A stretch of DNA of 64,000 nucleotides from Pseudomonadota bacterium (GTDB taxonomy: Bacteria; Pseudomonadota; Alphaproteobacteria; Rhizobiales; Xanthobacteraceae), in NCBI GenBank assembly GCA_023422775.1, contig JAFAGM010000019.1, positions 69,734 through 133,733 on the forward strand, read 5' to 3'. Both the position numbers and the translations under genes were made by a program. Under the pieces are notes generated by a model. It had not been told where the DNA came from. It was given only the letters and a program-made list of their open reading frames with translations, and did no database searches. Below, one piece after another: positions 1 through 7,807 of this stretch (within the stretch, counting starts at the first letter, position 1; each line of letters begins with the position of its first letter).

Positions 1-1
1 G

Positions 2-52
2 TACCAGAAATCCTTCGCAGAGACGAAGATGTCGGGCCCCGCGATGCTCTAA
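2..52 (+). CDS. 3' end of an upstream gene (partial)
   Basis: An open frame enters from the left edge and stops with TAA at 50-52, giving a 16-residue tail. The stop lies inside a hairpin followed by a T-rich stretch, as expected where a gene ends. The fragment is too short to assign a family. Confidence 0.35.
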   Translation, partial: YQKSFAETKMSGPAML

Positions 53-75
53 CGCACCGGGGCCCATTCGTTTTT
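34..75 (+). terminator. Rho-independent terminator
   Basis: GGGCCCCG at 34-41 pairs perfectly with CGGGGCCC at 58-65 and is followed by ATTCGTTTTT. The stem overlaps the stop codon of the gene entering from the left, so it should end that transcript before the next gene at 155. Confidence 0.55.
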
Positions 76-116
76 GCAACGTCAAATCCGTACCAGCCCG
101 GTTCCATGCCTTGTCC

Positions 117-135
117 GGATCAGGGATAATGATCC
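117..135. promoter_or_regulatory. Inverted repeat upstream of isomerase gene
   Basis: GGATCA and TGATCC form a perfect 6-bp inverted repeat separated by 7 bp, 20 bp before the ATG at 155. It could be an operator or a 5' leader hairpin. No regulator can be named. Confidence 0.2.
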
Positions 136-154
136 AACAGAGCAGGGAAACGCC

Positions 155-784
155 ATGGGAAAACCGCGCGTACGCATCTACACCGACTACAAAAGCCCCT
201 ATGCGTTCGTCGCCAACCAGCGGCTGTTCGAGCTGGAGGAAAAATACGGCGTCGAACTGGAATGGCTGCCCTACACGCTTCGTATTCCCGAATTCATGGG
301 CTCGGTCGAAGAGCGGACACCGCATTTCTGGCGCAAGGTCCGTTATCTCTACATGGATGCACGCCGCTATGCCAACGCCCAGGGCCTCACCATGAAGGGA
401 CCGCGGCGCATCTACGATGCTTTCTACTCCAGCGCCGGCATGCTGTTCGCTCAGCAACAAGGTCTGTTCCGCCCCTACCATGACACGGTGTTCCGGCGCT
501 TCTGGAGCCATGATCTCGAGATCGACGAATTGTCGGACATTTCCGGCGTGATCGCCTCGATCGGCGGTTCGGTCAGAGAATTCGAAGCTTACGTCCAGGG
601 CCCCGCGCGAGCCGAACACGACCGCATCATCGATGAAGCCGAAACGCTCGGCGTGTTTGGCGTTCCAACCATGGTCTTCAACGGCGAGTTGTTCTGGGGC
701 GGCGACCGCATCGACATGCTGATCGAGCGGATCAAGGATCCGGATTCAGCCTTGGCGGCGCTCGGCAGCAGGCATCGCAAGTGA
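155..784 (+). CDS. DsbA-family 2-hydroxychromene-2-carboxylate isomerase-like protein
   Basis: A 209-residue cytoplasmic protein of the DsbA/kappa-GST fold. The N-terminus carries the strand and the SPYAF segment (YTDYKSPYAF) typical of HCCA isomerases, which replaces the CxxC of true DsbA. The C-terminal part has GVFGVPTMVFNGELFWGGDR with the cis-Pro thioredoxin-fold signature. Family members use glutathione to isomerise aromatic breakdown intermediates; the real substrate is unknown. ATG at 155 was chosen because AGCAGGGAA lies just upstream and homology starts there; an in-frame ATG at 74 would add 27 non-conserved residues. It converges with the GST-like gene, 10 bp from its end, and the pair may serve related glutathione chemistry (inference). 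Confidence 0.8.
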   Translation: MGKPRVRIYTDYKSPYAFVANQRLFELEEKYGVELEWLPYTLRIPEFMGSVEERTPHFWRKVRYLYMDARRYANAQGLTMKGPRRIYDAFYSSAGMLFAQQQGLFRPYHDTVFRRFWSHDLEIDELSDISGVIASIGGSVREFEAYVQGPARAEHDRIIDEAETLGVFGVPTMVFNGELFWGGDRIDMLIERIKDPDSALAALGSRHRK

Positions 785-794
785 CGCTGCGCAC

Positions 795-1805
795 TTAACC
801 GGCGGCCAGATGTTCCCAACACCCTGTCCGATTCAGCACAGGCCGCAGCGCAGCCCTGCTCTCCGCGTCCAATGCTGCGAACTTTTCGCGAAGCTGCTGC
901 AGGCACTTCACCTGATATTTGAACGGCGCCAGCGCGTATGGCAGGCCCCAGACGCTGATCTCGAGCCGTTCGAGCCCCTTCGCAAAAGCTTCGGCATTGG
1001 CGACCAGGAATGGCAGATAAAGCTCGCCGGCAATCTTCAGCAGCGCTTCGGCCATCCCACCGAGCGCGCGCTCGCGCGGGTACCATTCCCCATCGACACC
1101 TGAGGCGTCGTCCAACCGCCGCACCCAGTGATCGGTGAAGGGCGCCCGGGCGCGCATGATCCGCATCGGCGTCGGATCGGTCGCCATCTCGCTGAACTGT
1201 CCGAACCAGGCAAAATCTGCCAGCGACGGCCGGCTACCGAACAAATAGCTGGTCATGCCGACGTGCGGCTCGAATGCAGCCAGCATCCGCAAGTAGCTCT
1301 GTTCCAGCAACGGCTTGTTTTCCGCGGTCGCTCCGAGGATGACCATGCGCGAAATCTGCCGCTCACGAAACTGCTCGATTTCCTCCGCGCTGCCGGTGGC
1401 AGCCTCGGATACCGACCACTCTTCGCCGGCCCAGCGCGAGACGTAGGCCTGGTCCTCCGGATCCCACCAGCGATATAGAAACAACGGCTTGACGGCCCAT
1501 TCGTCGGCAAGGTCTTCCAGCAGGTCGCAAACGAACGCGACCGCCCTGTCGTGCGGAATCACGGACCGCACCTTGTGGCGGCTCTCCAGATCGTAGGCCA
1601 GCGCCGTGGTCTCGCCACGATAGGTACCATCGGGATATTGCAGTACCGGGATCAAATTGGGCCGCAGATGCTCGGTCGCCTTCCGCAACGTCTTGGTCAT
1701 GATGACCCAGTCGAAGGAAATTCTCCGGTAGCGCAGCAGCGCGCGCAGCTTGATGGCGTAAGGCGATGCGGTCGAGCCGATCAGCCGGTATCGTCCCTCG
1801 GTCAT
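795..1805 (-). CDS. Glutathione S-transferase N-terminal domain protein
   Basis: A 336-residue protein. The first 80 residues form a GST thioredoxin-like domain: RLIGSTASPYAIKLRALLRY supplies the SPY active-site region, and NLIPVLQYPDG with RGETTALAYDLE matches the cis-Pro and the E-[ST] glutathione-binding turn. The rest is an extended helical C-terminal domain (SLADFAWFGQF). It is longer than ordinary GSTs (about 210 residues), as in a group of alphaproteobacterial GST-like proteins of unknown substrate. ATG at 1805 has a strong GAGGGG ribosome site; an upstream ATG at 1862 has none. It faces the class II aldolase gene divergently across about 160 bp. Confidence 0.75.
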   Translation of the reverse strand: MTEGRYRLIGSTASPYAIKLRALLRYRRISFDWVIMTKTLRKATEHLRPNLIPVLQYPDGTYRGETTALAYDLESRHKVRSVIPHDRAVAFVCDLLEDLADEWAVKPLFLYRWWDPEDQAYVSRWAGEEWSVSEAATGSAEEIEQFRERQISRMVILGATAENKPLLEQSYLRMLAAFEPHVGMTSYLFGSRPSLADFAWFGQFSEMATDPTPMRIMRARAPFTDHWVRRLDDASGVDGEWYPRERALGGMAEALLKIAGELYLPFLVANAEAFAKGLERLEISVWGLPYALAPFKYQVKCLQQLREKFAALDAESRAALRPVLNRTGCWEHLAAG

Positions 1806-1966
1806 GGCGTTCCCCTCGCCTCCCGCCATAGCGCATTCGAATTTCACCCGCCAGACCTGCAATAACGCCGAGAGCGCCTGCCTTGCCGCGCGGCGAATTT
1901 TGCAGGTATCCTGGTTTCAATGACCGAGGCCCGCGCGGCCCGATAATTCGTTCCGTGGAGAAACGC

Positions 1967-2761
1967 ATGAATCCGCCCGTCAGTTCGCCCGCCATCAAGG
2001 TCGTGAAATCGGTCCGCGAACAGGTGAGCGCGGAGGAATGGCAGGCGCGTGTCGATCTTGCGGCCTGCTACCGCCTCACGGCGATGTACGGGATGACCGA
2101 GATGGTCGCCAACCACATCTCCTGCCGGGTCCCCGGGACCACCGACCAGTTCCTGATCAACGCTTACGGAATGCTGTATGAGGAGATCGACGCCTCCAGC
2201 CTGATCAAGGTCGACGTCGAGGGCAACACGCTGCTCAACGCCTCCGACTATGACGTCAACGTCGCCGGCTTCGTCATTCACAGCGCCATCCACATGGCCA
2301 AGCACGACATGGATTGCGTGGCGCATACGCACACGCCGGCCGGCATGGCCGTCTCTGCCATGGAATGCGGGCTGCTGCCGCTGGCGCAAACCTCGATGCG
2401 GTTTCTCCACATCGCCTATCACGATTTCGAAGGCATCGCCGACAATGTCGACGAGCGCGAACGGCTGGTGCGAGACCTCGGCGACAACGAAGCCATGATC
2501 CTGCGTAACCATGGACTGCTCGTCGTCGGCCGCACGGTGCCCGCAGCGTTCAACGTGCTGTTCCGCCTCGAGCGTGCCTGCCAGGTTCAGGTCATGGCGC
2601 TGTCCTGCAACACCAGGCTGATCTATCCGCCGCAGAGCATCCTCGAAGACACCTACGAGAGAATGCAGCCGAAGCCCGGCCGCAGCGCCCGCAACGGCGA
2701 CCTTGCCTGGCCGGCGCTGCTGCGCAAACTCGACCGGGCCGATCCATCCTATCGGGACTGA
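1967..2761 (+). CDS. Class II aldolase/adducin family protein
   Basis: A 264-residue cytoplasmic protein of the class II aldolase/adducin fold. HTHTPAGMA provides the two metal-binding histidines, and LRNHGLLVVGRT carries the third C-terminal His region of the family. Members are Zn-dependent aldolases or decarboxylases such as fuculose-phosphate aldolase, but this subgroup (MYGMTEMVANHISCRVPG near the N-terminus) is common in rhizobia with unassigned substrate. ATG at 1967 follows GTGGAG. Upstream in-frame codons from 1883 have no ribosome site and look non-coding. Confidence 0.85.
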   Translation: MNPPVSSPAIKVVKSVREQVSAEEWQARVDLAACYRLTAMYGMTEMVANHISCRVPGTTDQFLINAYGMLYEEIDASSLIKVDVEGNTLLNASDYDVNVAGFVIHSAIHMAKHDMDCVAHTHTPAGMAVSAMECGLLPLAQTSMRFLHIAYHDFEGIADNVDERERLVRDLGDNEAMILRNHGLLVVGRTVPAAFNVLFRLERACQVQVMALSCNTRLIYPPQSILEDTYERMQPKPGRSARNGDLAWPALLRKLDRADPSYRD

Positions 2762-2834
2762 GCTTCGTCCGGCTCTTGAGGCACGCAGCCCTCGATACGG
2801 CGGCCCGAGGAAGTTTTGCGGTCGCGGGTCGCGG

Positions 2835-2945
2835 CTATCCGGTCTTTTTATGGTGGCGGTAGAGGGTCACGATTAATATCGCGGATGCGAGGATGTAGAA
2901 AATGATGACGTCGATGTTCGGATGTGCCTCGATCAAAGCGAGCAT
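2835..2945 (-). CDS. 36-residue single-pass membrane peptide
   Basis: A short frame: MLALIEAHPNIDVIIFYILA, then a hydrophobic run, ending in YRHHKKTG. It has a strong ribosome site, GGGAGAGG, 7 bp before its ATG. Residues about 11-28 form one transmembrane helix, and the tail is basic (RHHKK), which fits an N-out or periplasmic start with a cytoplasmic tail. It lies alone between the class II aldolase and epoxide hydrolase genes. No function is known. It is supported by its ribosome site and amphipathic layout rather than by homology. Confidence 0.5.
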   Translation of the reverse strand: MLALIEAHPNIDVIIFYILASAILIVTLYRHHKKTG

Positions 2946-3017
2946 TGCGATCCTCTCCCTGCTTGGCTGGCGTGGCTTCTTGTTTCCCCTCGGGTGAGCC
3001 TTGATTGCCGGATTCTA

Positions 3018-3039
3018 ACCGGGAGCGAGGCGTCCCGGT
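3018..3039 (-). terminator. Hairpin downstream of epoxide hydrolase
   Basis: ACCGGGA at 3018-3024 pairs with TCCCGGT at 3033-3039 around an 8-nt loop, about 20 bp past the epoxide hydrolase stop. There is no clear T tract, so it may stabilise the RNA end rather than terminate. Confidence 0.35.
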
Positions 3040-3060
3040 AGCCGACTTTATGCGGAGGGT

Positions 3061-4203
3061 TTACCGCAGCGTCCGGAAGAACTCCCGTACTTCCCCGACA
3101 AACAAGTCAGGCTGCTCGAATGCGGCGAAGTGGCCGCCCTTCGGCATTTCGCGCCAGTGCCGGATATTCGTGTAGCTCGCTTCCATCCACTTCCGCACCG
3201 GCGTGACGATCTCCTTGGGGAATACGGCGACACCGGTCGGTACCGTGACCTTGTGGGCAGTCCGGCGCTTCGGCCCAAAACTCTCCCAGTACAGGCGCGC
3301 GGACGAGGCGGCGCTCGCCGTTACCCAGTACAGCATGACGTTGTCGAGCAGTTCGTCGCGGCCGAGGATGTTCTCGGGATGGCCGTCGCAATCGGTCCAG
3401 GCCCAGAACTTTTCCAGGATCCATGCTGCCTGCCCGCTCGGCGAATCCGTCAGGGCGTAACCCAGCGTCTGTGGCCGGGTAGACTGCTGCCTGGAATAGC
3501 CGGAATCCCAGTCGGCGTAATATTTGATCCCTTCGAGCGCCCGCGCCTCCTCGGGCGTCGGCGTGCCCTCAACGTTGGGCCGGGCGGACATCGCAAGCGT
3601 GATATGAATGCCGGCACAATGTTCGGCATCCTGCGCGCCGATCGCCGTAGTGACCACCGATCCCCAATCACCACCCTGCGCGCCGTAACGGGCGTACCCA
3701 AGGCGGTCCAATAGCACCGCCCAGCACGACGCAATGCGATCGACGCCCCAGCCGGTGGTTGCCGGCTTCGCCGAAAAGCCGAAGCCGGGCAATGACGGAC
3801 AAACGACATGAAAAGCGTCTGCCGCGTCGCCGCCATGCGCAGTCGGATCGGTCAGTGGTTCGATCACCTTGTGGAACTCGACGATCGAACCCGGCCAGCC
3901 ATGGGTGATGATCAGCGGCATCGCATCCGGATGCGGTGAGCGGACGTGCAGGAAGTGAATGTCGAGCCCGTCAATCTCGGTCGTGAACTGCGCAAAGCGA
4001 TTGAGGCGCGCTTCGCGCTGGCGCCAATCATAGGCCTCGGCCCAGTAGCCGCAGATGTCCTTGATCCAATTCAGCGGCGCGCCCTGACTCCAGTTACCGA
4101 CCAGTTCGGCTTCCGGCCAGCGCGTCCTGCGCAACCGTGACTTTAGGTCGTCGAGCAAATCGTCGCCGACGGAAATGCGATAGGGCCGGATTTCAGTTTG
4201 CAT
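3061..4203 (-). CDS. Epoxide hydrolase (EHN-type alpha/beta hydrolase)
   Basis: A 380-residue soluble protein with the epoxide-hydrolase N-terminal region (RPYRISVGDDLLDDLKSRLR, about residues 5-110) followed by an alpha/beta hydrolase fold. HGWPGS near residue 102 forms the oxyanion loop. GGDWGS near residue 177 places the nucleophilic Asp in the elbow, and the C-terminal GGHFAAFEQP supplies the catalytic His. It should hydrolyse epoxides to diols; the physiological substrate is unknown. The ATG at 4203 matches the family start. It lies 26 bp after the reductase gene and is probably co-transcribed with it. Confidence 0.85.
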   Translation of the reverse strand: MQTEIRPYRISVGDDLLDDLKSRLRRTRWPEAELVGNWSQGAPLNWIKDICGYWAEAYDWRQREARLNRFAQFTTEIDGLDIHFLHVRSPHPDAMPLIITHGWPGSIVEFHKVIEPLTDPTAHGGDAADAFHVVCPSLPGFGFSAKPATTGWGVDRIASCWAVLLDRLGYARYGAQGGDWGSVVTTAIGAQDAEHCAGIHITLAMSARPNVEGTPTPEEARALEGIKYYADWDSGYSRQQSTRPQTLGYALTDSPSGQAAWILEKFWAWTDCDGHPENILGRDELLDNVMLYWVTASAASSARLYWESFGPKRRTAHKVTVPTGVAVFPKEIVTPVRKWMEASYTNIRHWREMPKGGHFAAFEQPDLFVGEVREFFRTLR

Positions 4204-4229
4204 GGCAGACTTTCTGATGGGCAGGCCGC

Positions 4230-5291
4230 TCAGTTGAGCCGCAACTCGGTGATGTGCCGTGGATCCGGGCTCAGTTCATTGCGCTCAACACGCTTGACGA
4301 TGTCGGTCAGCGCGGCATTGGCCCGGCATGTGAGGCCGACCTTCTCGCCCTCGCGCACGACCAGGCCGTTGAGAAATTCGATCTCCGTACGACGGCCCTT
4401 CTGCATATCCTGCCCCATCGAGGGACGCTGCGCGCCCGAGGTGCGCTTGCTGTCCTTGAAGCGCTGCGCGTCGCAGGCACGCATGGCTTCCTCGTCGCCC
4501 TCGCCGGCACGCGCGATGGCTTCGGGAGGCAGATGCAGGATCTCCTCCAGCTCATAGCCCTGTGCCAGCCCGACGCGGATCGCTTCGCTGCCGAGCCTGA
4601 TCGAGAAACGGCGGATCGGCTCGTTCTGCAACATCTCGCCGCCGGTCAGACCGGTGCATGCGGACAGCCCGTTGCCCATGACGTTCGCGACCAGTTTCGA
4701 CCAGCGTTCGCCCCACAGATTGCCGGTTACCTTGGCGCTGTCGGAATATCCGACCAGCCGGCAAATCTCCTCTGCCCGCGGCGTGACCCGGCCGTGAACC
4801 TCGCCGGCTCGAAACACCGTATGCGCCGCGCCGCCCTTGCCGGCGCCACGGTGGATGTGGCCGGGCGCCGGAAGATTGACCGTGATGCTGCTCGCGATGC
4901 AGCCGAGCGTCTTGCCCCACCCGACGATGCCGGCGATCGTCTCTTCATTCATGCAGTTCTGCAGCGACACGACATAGCCGTCGGGCGCCAGATATTGCTG
5001 GATCAGCATGGTGGCCCAGGCCGTGTCGTAGGACTTCATGCACACGAAGGCGATGTCCGCCGGCTGTTCCTTGGATAGGAGCTGCGCGTCGGTGACGTGC
5101 AACGCGCGCACGGGAACGGAGAATTCGGCGACATCCATGGCGTGGGTGACGCGGAGGCCCTGCATCTTCATGTGCTCGACATGCGCGGGCCATGGATCGA
5201 TGAACGTCACGTCCTCGCCCGCCTGCACCATATGGGCTCCGACATACCCGCCGACCGCACCTGCTCCGACGATGACGATCCTCCGACCCAT
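4230..5291 (-). CDS. 2-dehydropantoate 2-reductase (ketopantoate reductase) family protein
   Basis: A 353-residue NAD(P)-dependent reductase. The Rossmann motif GAGAVGGYVGAHM lies at residues about 8-20, an ApbA N-terminal domain fills the first half, and a helical ApbA C-terminal domain (RTEIEFLNGLVVREGEK) the second. The family reduces ketopantoate to pantoate, but many paralogues act on other 2-oxoacids. Its position beside epoxide hydrolase and aldolase genes, not pantothenate genes, makes a catabolic role as likely. ATG at 5291 was chosen for its GGGAGGAAGC ribosome site; the frame continues to 5357 without conserved sequence. Confidence 0.8.
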   Translation of the reverse strand: MGRRIVIVGAGAVGGYVGAHMVQAGEDVTFIDPWPAHVEHMKMQGLRVTHAMDVAEFSVPVRALHVTDAQLLSKEQPADIAFVCMKSYDTAWATMLIQQYLAPDGYVVSLQNCMNEETIAGIVGWGKTLGCIASSITVNLPAPGHIHRGAGKGGAAHTVFRAGEVHGRVTPRAEEICRLVGYSDSAKVTGNLWGERWSKLVANVMGNGLSACTGLTGGEMLQNEPIRRFSIRLGSEAIRVGLAQGYELEEILHLPPEAIARAGEGDEEAMRACDAQRFKDSKRTSGAQRPSMGQDMQKGRRTEIEFLNGLVVREGEKVGLTCRANAALTDIVKRVERNELSPDPRHITELRLN

Positions 5292-5517
5292 GCTTCCTCC
5301 CGCTTGTCTTCTGGCGGCGAGGATAGCCCGTCGGGCGGTTGCTCGGGAATAGCCCACGTAAAGGGTCTGCGGATGGCAGCCCTGCGCGCACGGGACGCCG
5401 GATCAGCGGAGCGTCGCTACCCGCCGATTACAACGTTTGATATTTGCCACGTGCTTTCAACGACTTCGCTGAAGAGCGACCTCTGGAGCATTCGCTCCAC
5501 ACTGAGTTGCTCACGCC

Positions 5518-6231
5518 CTAACGACGTCCCCCCATCAGACGCAGCAGCATCATGAACAGGTTGATGAAGTTGAGGTAGAGCGACAGCGCGCCCATCACGG
5601 CCTTGCGGCCCGCCGAAGTGGCGTCGTCGTTGCGGTCATACATCTCCTTGATCCGCTGGGTATCGTAGGCCGTGAGGCCCGCAAAGACACCGACGCCGAT
5701 GATGGAAATCATCCAGTCCAGCCCGCTCGATCTGAGGAAGAGATTGACAAGGCTCGCGATGATGATGCCGATCAGACCCATGAACAGGAAAGTTCCGAAC
5801 CCCGACAAGCTTCGCGGGGTGGTGTAACCCCAGAGGCTTAGGGCGCCGAAGGCCGCCGCCGAGATGAAGAACACCCGCGTGATCGAGGATTGCGTGTAGA
5901 TGTGGAATATGGTCGACAATGATATCCCGACGAGGGCGGCATAGAGGAAGAACAATCCTCGCGCAGTTTCCACCGACAGCGTGTTGATCCGGGCACTGAT
6001 GAAGAACACCAGCCCCAGCGGCGCCAGTATCAGTATCCACATCAGCGGGCTTTGAAGCAGTGCATCACCGGTGAACTGATAGGTCAGGAACGCCGCCACG
6101 CCGGTCAGGCCAACCCCTGCGGCCATGTAGTTATACACGCGCAGCATGTACTCACGCAGGCCGGCGTCTATGGCGACGGCGCCGGTAGCGGGAATTCCGG
6201 GAGCGGTTGCATTTCGATCGTAATCCGACAT
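5518..6231 (-). CDS. Bax inhibitor-1/YccA family membrane protein
   Basis: A 237-residue inner-membrane protein with seven predicted hydrophobic segments and the BI-1 signature near the C-terminus (GVFAGLTAYDTQRIKEMY), including the Asp residues of the pH-sensing di-aspartyl site. The family forms calcium-leak channels or modulates FtsH-type proteolysis. It starts 3 bp after the stop of the upstream six-helix gene (TAAGCCATG) with an AGGGAGGAA ribosome site, so the two are translated from one mRNA. The 226 bp between its end and the reductase start at 5291 hold nothing recognisable. Confidence 0.9.
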   Translation of the reverse strand: MSDYDRNATAPGIPATGAVAIDAGLREYMLRVYNYMAAGVGLTGVAAFLTYQFTGDALLQSPLMWILILAPLGLVFFISARINTLSVETARGLFFLYAALVGISLSTIFHIYTQSSITRVFFISAAAFGALSLWGYTTPRSLSGFGTFLFMGLIGIIIASLVNLFLRSSGLDWMISIIGVGVFAGLTAYDTQRIKEMYDRNDDATSAGRKAVMGALSLYLNFINLFMMLLRLMGGRR

Positions 6232-6234
6232 GGC

Positions 6235-6840
6235 TTATTCCTCCCTATCGCCGACGAGCGCGCCGGGACGCTTCCTCGAGCCCGCGGGATGCGTGTCGCC
6301 CCAATACGACCAGAACGCCACGGCAAGGCCAACAAAAAACACCGCGGCCAGGATAAAGAACAGTGCGGATTGCTTGACCCACGAGATCGCCGGAACTGCC
6401 AGCGCCAGCGCAACGCCGAGAAAGCCGATTTGCAGCGACCGCAGGTGAACACCGGCGAGAAACGTACCCAGTGCAAGCAATACGAGAAGGACGAGACTGG
6501 TGGCCAGCGTGGGCAACAGCTGCTGCACGCCGGAAAAGAGCATGATGTTCATCGTGACCAGAACAGCCAGCCAATGCAGCGCTTGCGTCCACATCAACCG
6601 AAAGCGCGTATCCTTGTCTTCGAGTTCCGACCACTGGGTGACGACGCAGACGATACCCATCACGATAGCCAGGAACTCCCAATAGCCAACGAGAGGCCGC
6701 TGCGAAATATTGGTATAGGCCACACCCCCGATCGCCAGCGCCAGTATGGCGAGGAAGGGCAACTGCCGGCGCAGCAGGCTGATCTTGCCCGCGTTGTGAT
6801 CAACAGCATTGCGATCTGACGACGCCTCAAGTTCGGTCAT
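6235..6840 (-). CDS. Six-helix integral membrane protein of unknown function
   Basis: A 201-residue protein with six hydrophobic helices (for example LPFLAILALAIGGVAY, YWEFLAIVMGIVCVV, ALFFILAAVFFVGLAVAF) and short polar loops. I do not recognise a characterised family. A TTG at 6852 could start it four codons earlier; neither start has a clear ribosome site. It is directly upstream of the BI-1 gene and likely expressed with it. A role in membrane or ion stress is inferred only from that neighbour. Confidence 0.65.
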   Translation of the reverse strand: MTELEASSDRNAVDHNAGKISLLRRQLPFLAILALAIGGVAYTNISQRPLVGYWEFLAIVMGIVCVVTQWSELEDKDTRFRLMWTQALHWLAVLVTMNIMLFSGVQQLLPTLATSLVLLVLLALGTFLAGVHLRSLQIGFLGVALALAVPAISWVKQSALFFILAAVFFVGLAVAFWSYWGDTHPAGSRKRPGALVGDREE

Positions 6841-7189
6841 GGAGTATACCAACGCAGTACATGCCTGTCCGTGGCTGCCCCACCCTCCAGCAAGAACCGG
6901 CTCTGCCGGATACCTGCAGCCGCAAATCTGCGCACGGGCGCACTGCCGCGCCGGTGTTTTAGCAGAATTGCATCAATACCGCACCGCGGGACATCAGATG
7001 ATTACCTTAGCAGGAAAGGGAATTACCCTGAAAGACAACTCTCGTCACCTGTGTTTACCTTCCTGCTGACGGGATAATCACCGGAGGACGTACACCGCAC
7101 ATGAACTTTGCGATTGCACCGTGCGTCAGAACGCTGTGCGGTCGTATGCCGGACGCCATAGCGAAAACCAGAATCCAACGGAGGTTTCC
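6841..7189. promoter_or_regulatory. Divergent intergenic region with long inverted repeat
   Basis: A 349-bp gap between two divergent genes, locally AT-richer than its surroundings. AGCAGGAA at 7009-7016 is complementary to TTCCTGCT at 7060-7067. It probably contains both promoters; no clear -35/-10 pair could be assigned. Confidence 0.3.
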
Positions 7190-7714
7190 ATGTCTGATCT
7201 TGTCGTCATCGTATATCCGTCCGAGGAGAAGGCCGAAGAAGTACGCCAACGTCTGTTCAAACTGCAGAAGGAGTACCTGATAACCCTCAACGACGCGGTC
7301 ATTGCCGTCAAAACCGAGGCCGGCGCGGTCAAGCTGAACCAGCTTGTCAACACGACAGCTGTAGGAGCGGCCTCGGGAAGTTTCTGGGGGCTTCTTATCG
7401 GTGTCCTGTTCCTGAATCCGATCATAGGCGTTGCGCTGGGCGCCGCATCGGGAGCGCTCGGCGGCGCGCTATCCGATTTCGGCATCAATGACAACTTCAT
7501 GAAGGAACTCGCAGCGAGCATCAAACCGGGTGACGCCGCGCTGTTTGTCCTGATCAAGAACATGACGGCCGACAAGGTGCTCAAGGAAATCCAGGACGCC
7601 GGTGGCATCGTGCTGAAAACTTCCCTCGACGAGACCAAGGAACAGGTGTTGCGCGATGCTCTCGCCAAGGCAACGCCCGCCGAGGCACCGCCGCAATCGA
7701 CACCGTCGGCGTGA
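7190..7714 (+). CDS. DUF1269 domain-containing membrane protein
   Basis: A 174-residue protein matching the DUF1269 pattern: MSDLVVIVYPSEEKAEEVRQ at the N-terminus, then a glycine- and alanine-rich hydrophobic hairpin (residues about 60-105), then a domain with FMKELAASIKPGDAALFVLI and a final amphipathic stretch. The glycine-zipper-like hairpin suggests membrane association. No function is established. ATG at 7190 was chosen for ACGGAGG eight bases upstream; upstream in-frame codons from 7121 are not conserved. Confidence 0.85.
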   Translation: MSDLVVIVYPSEEKAEEVRQRLFKLQKEYLITLNDAVIAVKTEAGAVKLNQLVNTTAVGAASGSFWGLLIGVLFLNPIIGVALGAASGALGGALSDFGINDNFMKELAASIKPGDAALFVLIKNMTADKVLKEIQDAGGIVLKTSLDETKEQVLRDALAKATPAEAPPQSTPSA

Positions 7715-7776
7715 GTGCAGGTCGGCGATCGCAGCCGGCCGCCGGTACGCACGAGCGCTTTGGTTCAGTGTCATGT

Positions 7777-7807
7777 GGGTCTGATCCGGCAGGATTGGCT
7801 CAGACCC
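7777..7807. terminator. Hairpin between convergent genes
   Basis: GGGTCTGA at 7777-7784 pairs perfectly with TCAGACCC at 7800-7807 around a 15-nt loop. It sits between the DUF1269 stop and the phosphoesterase stop, touching the latter. No T tract on either side, so it may be a weak bidirectional terminator. Confidence 0.4.
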
